The notes: generated by a model not told the origin, from the sequence alone. 64,000 nucleotides of DNA from Oleidesulfovibrio sp047973035 (GCF_047973035.1 NZ_JBKEBF010000037.1:1-64000); one strand, 5' to 3'. Positions 52,761 to 62,621 are shown, counted from the stretch's first letter. Made by a program: numbers and translations.

Positions 52761-55157
52761 ATGACCAACGAGACGCGACAGCAGAGCTACGACGCGGCAA
52801 ACATTACCGTTCTGGAAGGTTTGTCCGCAGTTCGCATGCGTCCTGCCATGTACATTGGCAGCACGGATATTCGCGGCCTGCATCATCTGGTGTACGAGGT
52901 TGTGGATAACTCCATTGACGAAGCCATGGCCGGCTATTGTTCGAAGATTACAATCAAGCTGCACATCGACAACAGCGTGACGGTTATCGATAACGGCCGC
53001 GGCATTCCTGTGGACATTCACCCGAAGGAAGGCAGGCCCGCTGTTGAAGTTGTCATGACCGTGCTGCATGCAGGCGGCAAGTTTGACAATGACTCCTACA
53101 AGGTTTCCGGCGGCCTGCATGGCGTTGGTGTTTCGTGCGTAAACGCGCTGTCAGAATACCTTGAGGTGACAGTACGTCGTGACGGTTACAAGTATCATCA
53201 TCGTTTTGAGCGGGGCGTGCCCGTAAAGGAACTGGAAAAACAGGGTGAAACCGACCTTCGGGGTACGACCATCCGTTTCCGTCCCGACGAAGAAATCTTC
53301 GAGACAAACCAGTTTTCTTTCGAGCTCCTCAAAAAACGCTTTGAGGAGCTCGCGTACCTCAATCCCGGGCTCGAGGTCGAGTTTATCGATGAACGCAGCG
53401 GAGAGTCCGCTTCCTTTCGTTTTGAAGGGGGGATCAGGGAGTTTGTAAGGAACCTGAACTCCGGTGAAGGCGGCATTCATCCCATCATCTTCTCTTCCGG
53501 CGAATCGGATAACGTGATGGTGGATTTCGCTTTGCAGTACAATGCAGGGTACAAAGAAAACATGCTCACCTTTGCCAACAACATCCGCACAAAGGAAGGC
53601 GGTACCCACCTTGCAGGGTTCAAGACGGCGCTTACCCGCGCTATCAACACCTACATTCAGGGTTCCGATCTGCCTAAAAAGCTTAAGGTCAAACTTTCGG
53701 GCGACGATGTGCGCGAAGGTCTGACCGGTGTTGTCAGCGTCAAACTACCCAACCCGCAGTTTGAAGGTCAGACCAAGACAAAGCTGGGTAACAGTGAAGT
53801 TGTAGGGATCGTTTCCGGTCTGGTATACGAAAACCTGACCACCTACTTCGGCGAAAATCCCAAAGACGCAAAGCTGATCATCGAAAAGGCCGTTGATGCG
53901 GCCCGTGCCCGTGATGCTGCGCGCAAGGCGAAAGATCTGGTGCGCCGCAAAGGAGCACTGTCTGACAACTCGCTGCCCGGTAAGCTGGCTGACTGTCAGA
54001 GCAAGGACCCTTCCGAGTCCGAACTCTTCATCGTGGAAGGTGACTCTGCAGGCGGTTCGGCTAAACAGGGCCGTAATCCTGCAACTCAGGCCATTCTGCC
54101 GCTGCGAGGCAAAATCCTGAACGTAGAGAAAACCCGTTTCGACAAGATGCTGGCCAACAAGGAAGTCAAAGCGCTGATTACCGCCATGGGTGCAGGCATC
54201 GGTGAAGATGACGTGGATTACGACAAGCTGCGTTACCACAAAGTCGTCATCATGACTGACGCGGACGTTGACGGCGCGCACATCCGTACGTTGCTGCTTA
54301 CGTTCTTCTATCGCCAGTACCCCGAGCTGATCGACCGCGGACATCTGTACATCGCGCAGCCTCCGTTGTTCCGCGTGTACAACAGCAGGTTCGAAAAGTT
54401 CATCAAGGACGAAGCGGAGCTTAACTCGTACCTTATGGAACGCGTGGCGAAAGACCTTGTGATCGAAGCCGGCAACGGTATGGAGTTCCGCGAGACTCAG
54501 ATTCTTGATCTGCTCAAGGCTATCCGGTCTGTCATGGCCAAGATTGCCGATGTGGAGAATGTGGGTATCGGCAGAAATCTGTTCCTTGCATTCCTTGATT
54601 ACGAGACAAAGCTTACCCCAGAAGTGTTTGAAACACCTGATTTCATTAACGGTTTCGGTGAGTTTTTGAACAGCCGCGGGTATACCGTGCGTACCGATGT
54701 TGATGATTCCGGCTTTGAGCGCCGTGTGTATCTGGAATTTGAAGATACCAACGGTCACAAAACCCGCATCGGGAACGAGTTTTTCAACTCGAAGATGTAC
54801 AAGCAGCCTTATGACTCCATGGCGGATATGCGGCGCATCTGCGGCGGCCTCAGCTTTGTGGTTGACCGTAAAGGCGAACGTGCCGAAGTGGCAGACATCT
54901 TCCTGCTGGTAGAACATGTGCTTCAGGAAGCACGCAAGGGCATCAACATCCAGCGTTATAAAGGCCTGGGTGAAATGGATGCCGAGCAGCTGTGGGTGAC
55001 CACCATGAATCCTGAAAACCGCATCATGCTTCAGGTAAAGGTGGAAGATGGCGAAGAAGCCAACGAGATTTTTGAACAGCTCATGGGCGACAGGGTTGAA
55101 CCGCGCCGCGATTTCATCGTGCGTAACGCCCTGACCGTGCAGGATCTGGATATTTAA
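52761..55157 (+). CDS. gyrB: DNA gyrase subunit B
   Basis: 798 residues of normal length. GHKL ATPase domain: VVDNSIDEAMAG, VIDNGRGIPVD, HAGGKFDNDSYKVSGGLHG. Toprim/C-terminal domain: VEGDSAGGSAKQGRN and MTDADVDGAHIRTLLL with the catalytic Glu and Asp residues intact. With GyrA forms the heterotetramer that introduces negative supercoils. A perfect 13-bp inverted repeat lies inside the coding region (53321-53352). The gap to gyrA is 21 bases. Confidence 0.98.
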   Translation: MTNETRQQSYDAANITVLEGLSAVRMRPAMYIGSTDIRGLHHLVYEVVDNSIDEAMAGYCSKITIKLHIDNSVTVIDNGRGIPVDIHPKEGRPAVEVVMTVLHAGGKFDNDSYKVSGGLHGVGVSCVNALSEYLEVTVRRDGYKYHHRFERGVPVKELEKQGETDLRGTTIRFRPDEEIFETNQFSFELLKKRFEELAYLNPGLEVEFIDERSGESASFRFEGGIREFVRNLNSGEGGIHPIIFSSGESDNVMVDFALQYNAGYKENMLTFANNIRTKEGGTHLAGFKTALTRAINTYIQGSDLPKKLKVKLSGDDVREGLTGVVSVKLPNPQFEGQTKTKLGNSEVVGIVSGLVYENLTTYFGENPKDAKLIIEKAVDAARARDAARKAKDLVRRKGALSDNSLPGKLADCQSKDPSESELFIVEGDSAGGSAKQGRNPATQAILPLRGKILNVEKTRFDKMLANKEVKALITAMGAGIGEDDVDYDKLRYHKVVIMTDADVDGAHIRTLLLTFFYRQYPELIDRGHLYIAQPPLFRVYNSRFEKFIKDEAELNSYLMERVAKDLVIEAGNGMEFRETQILDLLKAIRSVMAKIADVENVGIGRNLFLAFLDYETKLTPEVFETPDFINGFGEFLNSRGYTVRTDVDDSGFERRVYLEFEDTNGHKTRIGNEFFNSKMYKQPYDSMADMRRICGGLSFVVDRKGERAEVADIFLLVEHVLQEARKGINIQRYKGLGEMDAEQLWVTTMNPENRIMLQVKVEDGEEANEIFEQLMGDRVEPRRDFIVRNALTVQDLDI
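53321..53352. repeat. Perfect 13-bp hairpin inside gyrB
   Basis: CGAGCTCCTCAAA (53321-53333) / TTTGAGGAGCTCG (53340-53352), 6-base loop, within codons for EFFELLKKRFEELAY-like helix sequence (gyrB residues about 187-198). The repeat could arise from the codon choice of the repeated E-L-L/E-E-L motif. Confidence 0.7.
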
Positions 55158-55178
55158 CCTTCGCAAGAGGCGTCAGAC

Positions 55179-57617
55179 GTGTCCAATCTGGTTACCATTG
55201 AAGAAGAGCTCAAGAAATCTTATCTTGAATACTCGCTAAGTGTTATTATCGGCCGCGCCATCCCTGATGTGCGCGATGGCCTGAAGCCCGTGCACCGGCG
55301 CATCATGTATGCCCAGCACGAGCTGGGGAACGGTTACACCCGCCCGCCCAAAAAATCGGCCCGTGTGGTCGGTGACGTCATCGGTAAATACCACCCGCAT
55401 GGCGACTCTGCCGTATACGATGCTCTTGTCCGTATGGCGCAGGACTTCTCCATGCGTGATCCGCTGGTTACCGGTCAGGGGAACTTCGGTTCCATCGACG
55501 GCGACTCCGCAGCGGCAATGCGTTATACCGAAGTACGTATGTCGCGCCTTGCATCGGAATTCCTTGCCGATATCGACAAGGAGACCGTGGAGTTTCGGCC
55601 CAACTACGACAACACTCTGCTTGAGCCTGCGGTGTTGCCCACCAAGGTGCCCAACCTGCTGCTGAACGGTTCTTCCGGTATCGCGGTTGGTATGGCTACC
55701 AACATTCCGCCGCATAACCTAGGCGAGCTGGTGGACGGTCTGCTGCTGGAACTGGACAACCCTGAATGCACGGTTGCCGATCTTGCGCAGCTGGTCAAAG
55801 GGCCTGACTTCCCGACATACGGTTTCTGTTACGCGGGCAAAGGTCTGCGTGAAGCATATGAAACAGGACGCGGTACTGTAAAAATCCGCGGCCGTGTGGA
55901 AGTGGAAGAGCGTAAAAAAGGCTTCCAGTCCATCGTTATCCGCGAAATTCCCTATGCGCTGAATAAATCTTCGCTGGTGGAAAAAATCGCGGCACTTGCC
56001 AACGACCGTAAGATTGAGGGCATTACAGATCTGCGTGACGAATCCGACAGACGCGGTATCCGTGTGGTTGTAGACCTTAAGCGCGGCACCATTCCCGAAA
56101 TCGTCATCAATCAGCTGTACAAATATACCCAGCTTGAAACCTCTTTCGGCATCAACATGCTGGCTGTTGTGGGTAACCGCCCGCAGTTGCTTACGCTGAA
56201 AAAGGTGTTCGAATACTTCCTGCAGCATCGCCGTGAAGTCATCATCCGCAGAACGAACTACGATCTGCGCAAGGCCGAAGCCCGTGCTCATATTCTGGAA
56301 GGTCTGCGGATTGCGCTGGATAACATCGATGAAGTTGTCGAGCTTATCCGCGCATCCAAGACTCCACCGGAAGCTAAAGAACGCCTGATGATCCGCTTCT
56401 CGCTGTCCGAACTGCAGGCACAGGCCATTCTGGATATGCGTCTGCAGCGTCTGACAAACCTTGAGCATGAAAAGCTGATTGAGGAATACCGCGAGCTGCT
56501 GAAGAAAATTGAATACTTCCGCTCTATTCTGGAAAACGATGATGTGCTGCGCGGCGTTATCCGCGATGAGCTGAATGAACTCAAGACAACCTATGCCACG
56601 CCTCGTCGTACCGAACTCCTTGAAGATGAGCTGGAAGGTATCGACATCGAAGACCTTATCCCCGACGAAGACGTGGTTATCACTCTTTCGCGTCGCGGGT
56701 ATATCAAGCGTACTTCGCTGGACAGCTACCAGCAGCAGCGGCGCGGCGGTAAAGGTATTGCAGGTGTGCATACCGGTGACGGCGACTTTGTGCAGGACTT
56801 TCTGGTGACAACAAACCACCAGTACCTGCTGCTCTTTACCAACAAGGGCCGTATGTTCCAGTTGAAAGTGCATCAGGTACCCGAAGGCAGCCGTACTGCC
56901 AAAGGTATGCACATCAACAACCTGCTGCCCATGGAAGAGAATGAATGGGTCAATACTGCGCTTACCATCCGCGAATTTACGGAAGACAAGTACTTCCTGT
57001 TCGCCACCCGCAAGGGCATGGTCAAGCGTTCCAGCGCTTCGCTGTACGCCAGGTGCCGCAGAACAGGTCTGATTGCCGTTGGTCTGCGTGAAGATGACGA
57101 ACTCATCATGGTGCGCGAAGTGGATGACAACTGCGAAGTTGTGCTGACCACCCAGAAAGGTATCGCAATCCGCTTCGGATGCAGCGAAGTACGTGCCATG
57201 GGCCGTTCCGCTACCGGTGTCAAGGGCATCGCACTGCGTCAGGACGACAGTGTTGTTGCTTGCGTTACTGTGGGAAGCAACACTGTTGCAGAAATTATGA
57301 CTGTTTCTGTAAATGGTTACGGCAAGCGTACGCTGATTGATAAATATCGTATCCAGAGCCGTGGTGGTAAGGGCGTAATCAACTTCAAGGTTACCCCGAA
57401 AACCGGCGACGTACTGGGTGCCATGACGGTTATTGCAAATGACCAGCTTATTCTACTGACTTCCATAAATAAAATTATCCGTATGGGTATCAAGGAAATC
57501 CGCAGTGTCGGCCGTGCAACACAGGGCGTACGCCTTGTATGGCTTGACGAAGGCGATCAGGTTGTGGGCTTTGACCGCGTGTCTGAGCAGGAACAGGTTT
57601 CGGCTGAAGAGGAATAG
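55179..57617 (+). CDS. gyrA: DNA gyrase subunit A
   Basis: 812 residues from GTG 55179 (AAGAGG upstream). N-terminal breakage-reunion domain with the quinolone-resistance region HPHGDSAVYDALVRMAQ (Ser and Asp intact at the usual resistance sites), catalytic Tyr in AMRYTEVRMS near residue 118, and the GyrA box QQRRGGKG near residue 525. C-terminal beta-pinwheel completes it. Normal length and no sign of truncation. The last gene of the replication/gyrase block before the TPR lipoprotein. Confidence 0.98.
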   Translation: MSNLVTIEEELKKSYLEYSLSVIIGRAIPDVRDGLKPVHRRIMYAQHELGNGYTRPPKKSARVVGDVIGKYHPHGDSAVYDALVRMAQDFSMRDPLVTGQGNFGSIDGDSAAAMRYTEVRMSRLASEFLADIDKETVEFRPNYDNTLLEPAVLPTKVPNLLLNGSSGIAVGMATNIPPHNLGELVDGLLLELDNPECTVADLAQLVKGPDFPTYGFCYAGKGLREAYETGRGTVKIRGRVEVEERKKGFQSIVIREIPYALNKSSLVEKIAALANDRKIEGITDLRDESDRRGIRVVVDLKRGTIPEIVINQLYKYTQLETSFGINMLAVVGNRPQLLTLKKVFEYFLQHRREVIIRRTNYDLRKAEARAHILEGLRIALDNIDEVVELIRASKTPPEAKERLMIRFSLSELQAQAILDMRLQRLTNLEHEKLIEEYRELLKKIEYFRSILENDDVLRGVIRDELNELKTTYATPRRTELLEDELEGIDIEDLIPDEDVVITLSRRGYIKRTSLDSYQQQRRGGKGIAGVHTGDGDFVQDFLVTTNHQYLLLFTNKGRMFQLKVHQVPEGSRTAKGMHINNLLPMEENEWVNTALTIREFTEDKYFLFATRKGMVKRSSASLYARCRRTGLIAVGLREDDELIMVREVDDNCEVVLTTQKGIAIRFGCSEVRAMGRSATGVKGIALRQDDSVVACVTVGSNTVAEIMTVSVNGYGKRTLIDKYRIQSRGGKGVINFKVTPKTGDVLGAMTVIANDQLILLTSINKIIRMGIKEIRSVGRATQGVRLVWLDEGDQVVGFDRVSEQEQVSAEEE

Positions 57618-57626
57618 GCTTACTCC

Positions 57627-58445
57627 ATGAAGCATAGGCAGCACATTGCGCATTGCGCACGTGTTCTGGCGGTTGTCCTTGTTGCGGCCCTGCTGCTTGC
57701 AGGCTGCGATGAAAAGGACGAACGCAAGGAACTGCTGTCGCATGCCAGAGCCGCATTTGCCCAGAAGCAGTATATAGAGGCAGAACGCCAGTATGAGCGT
57801 TATCTGCAACTGTATCCGCATGCGGAAAACCGCTGGGACGTGTGGAACAAGCTGGTGGAGATAGCCCGCGGTGTTCGTGGCAATCCTGCTGCGGCAGCCG
57901 AGCTGCTTGAATCCATGTATCTTGAATTCGGGCTGGAGCCTGAACGCGCGCAAGCTGTGTTGTTTGATCTGGCCACGCTGTATGAAGAGTTGCATAAACG
58001 CGACAAGGCTCTGGAAATCTGGCTGAAATATCAGACTATGCCTGATCTGCCACCGCGGGATATTGCAGAAGCATACCGCCATGCAGCAAGAATCTACAGA
58101 GACAGGGGTGAATATGACCTTGCTCTGGAATCGCTGCGGGCGTGCCTTGATATTCAGGAATTGCCGCAGGCATACCATGCACGTTGCGTGTATGAGCTGG
58201 CGCAGACGGATATATTCATGAATAATTATGGCCGTGCAGAAGACTTGCTCCGCAAGCTGGAAGGCATGACAGAAGCAGAAAGCACGGTACGCGCTCTAGG
58301 TATGCTGGCTCTTGCAGATGTTCTGCAGCAGCAGAAACGCTACGCGGAAGCAAAAAAGGTTTTGCTGTCCATCAAAGATACCTATCCGAACCCGCAGGTT
58401 ATCGAAGCGCGGCTTGATATGCTCAAGAATAAGATGGCCCATTAA
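57627..58445 (+). CDS. TPR lipoprotein downstream of gyrA
   Basis: 272 residues. Lipoprotein signal with LLLAGC (Cys near residue 30). The rest is tetratricopeptide repeat-like helices: AFAQKQYIEAERQYERYLQL, DLATLYEELHKRDKALEIWL, YRHAARIYRDRGEYDLALES, LADVLQQQKRYAEAKKVL. It is 9 bases after the gyrA stop, so it is probably cotranscribed; this gene order after gyrA is not needed for gyrase. TPR lipoproteins act as scaffolds at the outer membrane or in envelope assembly. Function unknown. Confidence 0.85.
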   Translation: MKHRQHIAHCARVLAVVLVAALLLAGCDEKDERKELLSHARAAFAQKQYIEAERQYERYLQLYPHAENRWDVWNKLVEIARGVRGNPAAAAELLESMYLEFGLEPERAQAVLFDLATLYEELHKRDKALEIWLKYQTMPDLPPRDIAEAYRHAARIYRDRGEYDLALESLRACLDIQELPQAYHARCVYELAQTDIFMNNYGRAEDLLRKLEGMTEAESTVRALGMLALADVLQQQKRYAEAKKVLLSIKDTYPNPQVIEARLDMLKNKMAH

Positions 58446-58461
58446 GCCTTATACAATAAGT

Positions 58462-58498
58462 CCGCCCCCGAAGAGTTTTTCTTCGGGGGCGGTTTTTT
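58462..58498 (+). terminator. Terminator of the gyrA-TPR transcript
   Basis: 13-bp stem CCGCCCCCGAAGA (58462-58474) / TCTTCGGGGGCGG (58480-58492), 5-base loop, six-T tail. Confidence 0.95.
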
Positions 58499-58568
58499 AT
58501 ACTATGCGACTGTTCGATGCGATAAGGGGTGTACGCAAGGCAGGCAAAGGCTGGATGTACGTATGGGC

Positions 58569-59957
58569 TTATTCCATTCCGTATTTTTTTAGTTTGTTAT
58601 GCAGCGTTGCGCGGGTAATACCCAGTCTGCGAGCCGCTTCGCTTTTGTTGTCCGCGCATTCACGCAGCGTGGCCTCAATGGCGCGCCGCTCAAGGTCTTC
58701 CAGCGACATGCCTGCGTATGGATCATGCACTATGTCAGTGGTATCAGGCTGTGCCGTGTCATGCACGGCATCACCCGCTAATGCCGCAATGTTCGCCGGC
58801 AGTTCCCGCTCGGTTACGTATTCGCTTGTGCTCATGATAACAGCACGCTCAACAGTATTTTCCAGCTCGCGTACGTTACCGGGCCAGTCATGTTTGACCA
58901 GCTTGTTCATTGCCTGCGGGGTGAACCCCTTAAGCATTTTACGGTTTCTTTCCGCATAGCGGGTAAGAAAGTGCCCTGCAAGCAAGGGAATATCTTCACG
59001 GCGTTCACGCAATGCAGGTACGGCAACGCCGATGACATTCAGCCGGTAAAAGAGGTCCTCACGAAAACGCCCTGCGGCCACCTCTTCCGGCAGGTTGCGG
59101 TTTGTGGCCGCGATGACACGCACATCCACCTGCAAGAGATTATCGCTGCCCACCCGCTGAATTTCACCCTGCTGCAATGCACGCAGTAATTTTGCCTGAA
59201 GAGAAAGCGACATTTCGCCCAGCTCATCCAGAAACAGCGTACCGCCGTCTGCCTGTAAAAAACGCCCTTCTCTTCTTCTGTCCGCACCAGTGAAGGCGCC
59301 TTTTTCATGTCCGAACAGTTCAGATTCCAGAAGTGATTCTGTCAGGGCTGCACAGTTTACAGTGACCAGTGGCTTTGTGCGTCTGTTACTGCCTTCGTGG
59401 ATTGCTTTTGCCACCAGTTCCTTACCTGTGCCTGATTCGCCTGTAATAAGCACTGTAGCTTCGCTAGGGGCAACGGTGGCTACCAGTTCGGTAAGCTGCT
59501 TTACGGCTTCGCTGCGGCCGATTATGCGCGCTGCCGCCTCACCAGCGGAGATGGAATCACGCAGTTCGCGGTTTTCTGTAGCAAGCCGTGTATGGTCAAG
59601 TGCCCGCTCAAGGGTCAGCTTCAGTTCATCAAAGTCCAGAGGCTTTGTCAGGTAGTCGTACGCACCTATTTTAAGGGCTTCCACGGCTGTATTCACAGAC
59701 GAATAGGCGGTCATGATAAGCACGGGGATAGCCGGATTATGGGCCATAATATGCCGCAGTGCTTCGATACCGCTCATGCGCGCCATGCGTATATCCATCA
59801 GAATTGCGTCAAAAGCGCGCTCCTGTACTTTCTGTACCGCAACGGAACCGTCATCGGCTTCTGTTATTCCGTAGCCCCAGCCGCGCAGCATGGTGCGCAG
59901 CATGGCCCTGTGCGCTTCGTCATCGTCTACAATGAGAATGTTGGTGTTATTGGTCAT
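58569..59957 (-). CDS. zraR: ZraR-like sigma-54-dependent response regulator
   Basis: 462 residues. N-terminal receiver with ILIVDDDEAHRAML and the phosphoacceptor Asp in DAILMDIRM near residue 55. Central sigma-54 AAA+ domain: GESGTGKELVAKAIHEGS (near 172), HEKGAFTGADRRREGRFLQA (GAFTGA loop contacting sigma-54), and GTLFLDELGEMSL (Walker B). C-terminal Fis-type HTH EAARRLGITRATLHNKLK. All activating parts are intact. Zinc- or envelope-stress-responsive ZraR activates zraP from a sigma-54 promoter; the divergent zraP has one. It follows zraS by 50 bases. Confidence 0.93.
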   Translation of the reverse strand: MTNNTNILIVDDDEAHRAMLRTMLRGWGYGITEADDGSVAVQKVQERAFDAILMDIRMARMSGIEALRHIMAHNPAIPVLIMTAYSSVNTAVEALKIGAYDYLTKPLDFDELKLTLERALDHTRLATENRELRDSISAGEAAARIIGRSEAVKQLTELVATVAPSEATVLITGESGTGKELVAKAIHEGSNRRTKPLVTVNCAALTESLLESELFGHEKGAFTGADRRREGRFLQADGGTLFLDELGEMSLSLQAKLLRALQQGEIQRVGSDNLLQVDVRVIAATNRNLPEEVAAGRFREDLFYRLNVIGVAVPALRERREDIPLLAGHFLTRYAERNRKMLKGFTPQAMNKLVKHDWPGNVRELENTVERAVIMSTSEYVTERELPANIAALAGDAVHDTAQPDTTDIVHDPYAGMSLEDLERRAIEATLRECADNKSEAARRLGITRATLHNKLKKYGME

Positions 59958-60007
59958 ATGCGTCCTCGTAATGCCATGCGGCTATGGCCGTGCTTTTTTC
60001 AGTCTGG

Positions 60008-61801
60008 CTATACCTGTTCTGCATCTGTTTTTTTCGGGTGCAGCGGCAGAATAATTGATATTTCTGTTCCTTCACCAGCAGCGGAATGAACTTTAATTTC
60101 GCCGCCGTGTGCCTCGACAATCTTATGCACAATGGCAAGGCCGAGTCCTGTTCCCTGGCTCTTGGTGGTGAAGTACGGGTCAAACATTGTTGTAAGGTGC
60201 TCATTCGATATACCGGTGCCGGTGTCCCGAATTTTGAAACGCAGTAACGGAGCACCTTCCCGTGATTGCGAGTCTGTATCCACGCTTATGGTTAATATTC
60301 CGCCTTGTTCCATAGCGTCCAACCCGTTCAGGCAGACGTTAAGCAGTGCCTGTGTGACTCTGTCCGGATCTATGGTCGCCTGCGGCAGGTCGTCTGCAGC
60401 GGCAAATCGAAGGTCGATATTTTTGCTGGCGGCATCGGGCATAATCAGTCGTAAGACGTTTTCTGCCAGTGATGCCGGTTTTACCAGCTTGAGTGACAGG
60501 TCAGAGGGCCGCGCAAGCCCGATAAGGTCGGAAATGACGCGGTTCAACCTGTCTACTTCCTGCACCATGATGCGAGCTGCGTTTCTGTCTTCGCTGCCCT
60601 TCGCAAAGCGGGTGCCGAAGTATGTGGCATACCCTTTGATTGAACTTAAGGGGTTACGGATTTCGTGCGCCACGCCTGCGGCAAGGCTGCCTATTGCCGC
60701 CAGTTTTTCGCGGCGGCGTACTTCATCTTCCAGTCTGCGGATTTCGCTTAAGTCGTTAAGCAGCAACAGCTTGCCCATATGGGTACCGTCTTCACCGGTG
60801 ATGCGTGCTCCTTGAATGCTGACAGGCAAGGAAACCCCGTCTGCAATTAACTCCGCCTCCTTACCGCTGAAGACATGCATGCTGTCCAGCATCTGCAGAT
60901 AACTCAATAAGGATTCCGGCAGTTCATCTAGTGCCGGCGGAGTGAGGTCTTTTGCTCCCTGCTTATGTTCTGCAGGCGGCAGGCCAAGCATTACCCGTGC
61001 CGCGTTATTCATAAAGGCAGGCACATCAGCGGCATCGAACACAATCAACCCTTCCGGCAGGTTGGCAACAATTTCGTCTGATAAAGCCTGTGTACTTTCC
61101 AGTTCTTTACGGGTGCGTTGTACGTTTTGCGCCCATATAAGCGATATAAAACCGGCAAGCCCTAAAAGCAGAACGATGGCAGCCATAGTCATGGTATGTT
61201 GCCTGTCCTGCTTCTGCGCGTCTTCAAACGGTTGTACGTCAAAGCCGACAAAAATTGTGGGGGGCGGGCCGTCCGGCTTTTGCCAATCGTCCCAGTCTGA
61301 CTTGCGTTTGCGCGTCATCATATGCCCGTTATGGGGTGATCTGCCCCGTAATGGTGTAAATTGTCGGTATACAACAAAAAAACGTTTATTTTTCTGACCG
61401 AAAATACTCCACTTCGGGCGTGAGTCAGGCTTCAGCATCGATGTTGTGACATCAGTATCAAACAGACGGGAGTTGACCATTTTTGAATTACTGTGCGCAA
61501 CAATTCTGCCTTCCTGATCAGTAAGAGCTATAAAATCGATGTCCGGCTGGTCCGCCATTTCTTCCAGCAGTACCTGAAGGCGGATGGCGCTGCCCCGCAT
61601 TCCTGTTCTGGCACCTGCTTCAAAAGCTTTTATCAGCGACCCGCCTTTTTCCAGCAGCAGGTTTGCCATATATTCTTCAGACCTTGTGATATTGCGAAGC
61701 GAAAGCGCAATAACCACAACGCCCAGAATAACCGCCGCACCGATGACTACCCATGGAGAGGCAAACGGTCCCGGCATCTTATGTTTGTTTTTTCCGCGCA
61801 T
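60008..61801 (-). CDS. zraS: ZraS-like membrane sensor histidine kinase
   Basis: 597 residues. TM1 near residues 15-32, a periplasmic sensor region (about 33-205) with an unusual basic stretch (MMTRKRKSDWDDWQKPDGPP), TM2 near 206-225, a PAS-like part (LPEGLIVFDAADVPAFM), HisKA GVAHEIRNPLSSIKG (His near 378), and HATPase with CLNGLDAMEQGG, DTGTGIS and GTGLGLAIV. The membrane layout and position next to zraR/zraP match ZraS, which senses zinc or envelope stress. Signal not proven here. The start at 61801 lies about 245 bases from the zraP start. Confidence 0.88.
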   Translation of the reverse strand: MRGKNKHKMPGPFASPWVVIGAAVILGVVVIALSLRNITRSEEYMANLLLEKGGSLIKAFEAGARTGMRGSAIRLQVLLEEMADQPDIDFIALTDQEGRIVAHSNSKMVNSRLFDTDVTTSMLKPDSRPKWSIFGQKNKRFFVVYRQFTPLRGRSPHNGHMMTRKRKSDWDDWQKPDGPPPTIFVGFDVQPFEDAQKQDRQHTMTMAAIVLLLGLAGFISLIWAQNVQRTRKELESTQALSDEIVANLPEGLIVFDAADVPAFMNNAARVMLGLPPAEHKQGAKDLTPPALDELPESLLSYLQMLDSMHVFSGKEAELIADGVSLPVSIQGARITGEDGTHMGKLLLLNDLSEIRRLEDEVRRREKLAAIGSLAAGVAHEIRNPLSSIKGYATYFGTRFAKGSEDRNAARIMVQEVDRLNRVISDLIGLARPSDLSLKLVKPASLAENVLRLIMPDAASKNIDLRFAAADDLPQATIDPDRVTQALLNVCLNGLDAMEQGGILTISVDTDSQSREGAPLLRFKIRDTGTGISNEHLTTMFDPYFTTKSQGTGLGLAIVHKIVEAHGGEIKVHSAAGEGTEISIILPLHPKKTDAEQV

Positions 61802-61957
61802 ACGATGTTTCCGTGTTTAAAATCTGTACGGTGTTTAATTTTTATACATGTATTTATAAATAAAGTGTATGTTTTTTATACAGCATAGTTTTGCATCTGA
61901 TAAAGGTGTTGTCTTTAATATTCTGATTTTATTTAAATATCTTGATATTGCCTTTGT

Positions 61958-61973
61958 TGGCACGGCGGTTGCT
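61958..61973 (+). promoter_or_regulatory. Sigma-54 promoter of zraP
   Basis: TGGCACGGCGGTTGCT at 61958-61973 matches the sigma-54 -24/-12 consensus (TGGCAC-N5-TTGCT) perfectly. It lies about 75 bases upstream of zraP in the correct orientation. ZraR, an enhancer-binding activator, is encoded divergently. Weak palindromes such as ATACATGTAT (near 61850) could be its upstream sites. Confidence 0.9.
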
Positions 61974-62046
61974 ATATGTATAGCAATTGCAATCAGTGAA
62001 CCACTTTGGTGAAAATAAGAAGCAACAAACAAAAACGGAGGATTCC

Positions 62047-62535
62047 ATGAAGACTCGTTCAATTGTAACTATCGTAGCAGCCCTTGGAGTTTTTGCTCTT
62101 GCAGCCGTAGCATTTGCCGGCCCTTATGGTCATGGCGGCGGTCACGGTAGTATGATGGGCGGATACGGTAAGGGAAGTGTTAATTGTCCTTACGGTGGCG
62201 GACAGGGCATGGGCTCCGGTTACAACAGCCTTACCCCTGAAAAGCAGGCCGAGTATGACAAAATCGTGGCGGAAGCTGATAAGGAAATGACCCCGTTGCG
62301 CGAGTCGCTGTTTGCAAAGCAGGCAGAACTGAACGCCATGTACAACAATCCCAACGCTGACCCCGCAGCAGTTGGCAAGGTTGCCGGCGAAGTTGCAAAG
62401 CTGCGCACCCAGATGCGCAACCTGCATATCGAACTTTCTGACCGCCTTGAAAAGGAAGTAGGCCTGCAGTCCGGCTTTAAGCGCGGACACCGTGGTGGCG
62501 GCTTCCATGGCAGTGGCGGTTTCGGCTGCAACTAG
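62047..62535 (+). CDS. zraP: ZraP-like periplasmic zinc-binding chaperone
   Basis: 162 residues with a Sec signal peptide (LGVFALAAVAFAG). Mature N terminus is Gly/His-rich (GPYGHGGGHGSMMGGYG), then LTPEKQAEYDKIVAEADKEM, SLFAKQAELNAMYNNPNADP and KLRTQMRNLHIELSDRL, the Spy/CpxP-like helical core of ZraP, and a Gly/His/Cys tail (HRGGGFHGSGGFGCN). His and Cys clusters at both ends fit zinc binding; E. coli ZraP also has a Gly/Cys/His tail. GGAGG precedes the ATG. The sigma-54 promoter and the ZraSR pair upstream give a complete ZraPSR module. Confidence 0.93.
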   Translation: MKTRSIVTIVAALGVFALAAVAFAGPYGHGGGHGSMMGGYGKGSVNCPYGGGQGMGSGYNSLTPEKQAEYDKIVAEADKEMTPLRESLFAKQAELNAMYNNPNADPAAVGKVAGEVAKLRTQMRNLHIELSDRLEKEVGLQSGFKRGHRGGGFHGSGGFGCN

Positions 62536-62621
62536 AACTTAGCCTGTAATTTAGGGTGAGGCCCTCCTTCACTTCTCGTAACAAGCCTTGCCGATACTGA
62601 TACTACAGACATAGTGGCACC

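Noticed and set aside
53745..55166. Long open frame opposite gyrB (473 codons)
   Set aside because: Antisense shadow of highly biased gyrB codons.
55719..56912. Long open frame opposite gyrA (397 codons)
   Set aside because: Antisense shadow of gyrA; no motif or start signal.
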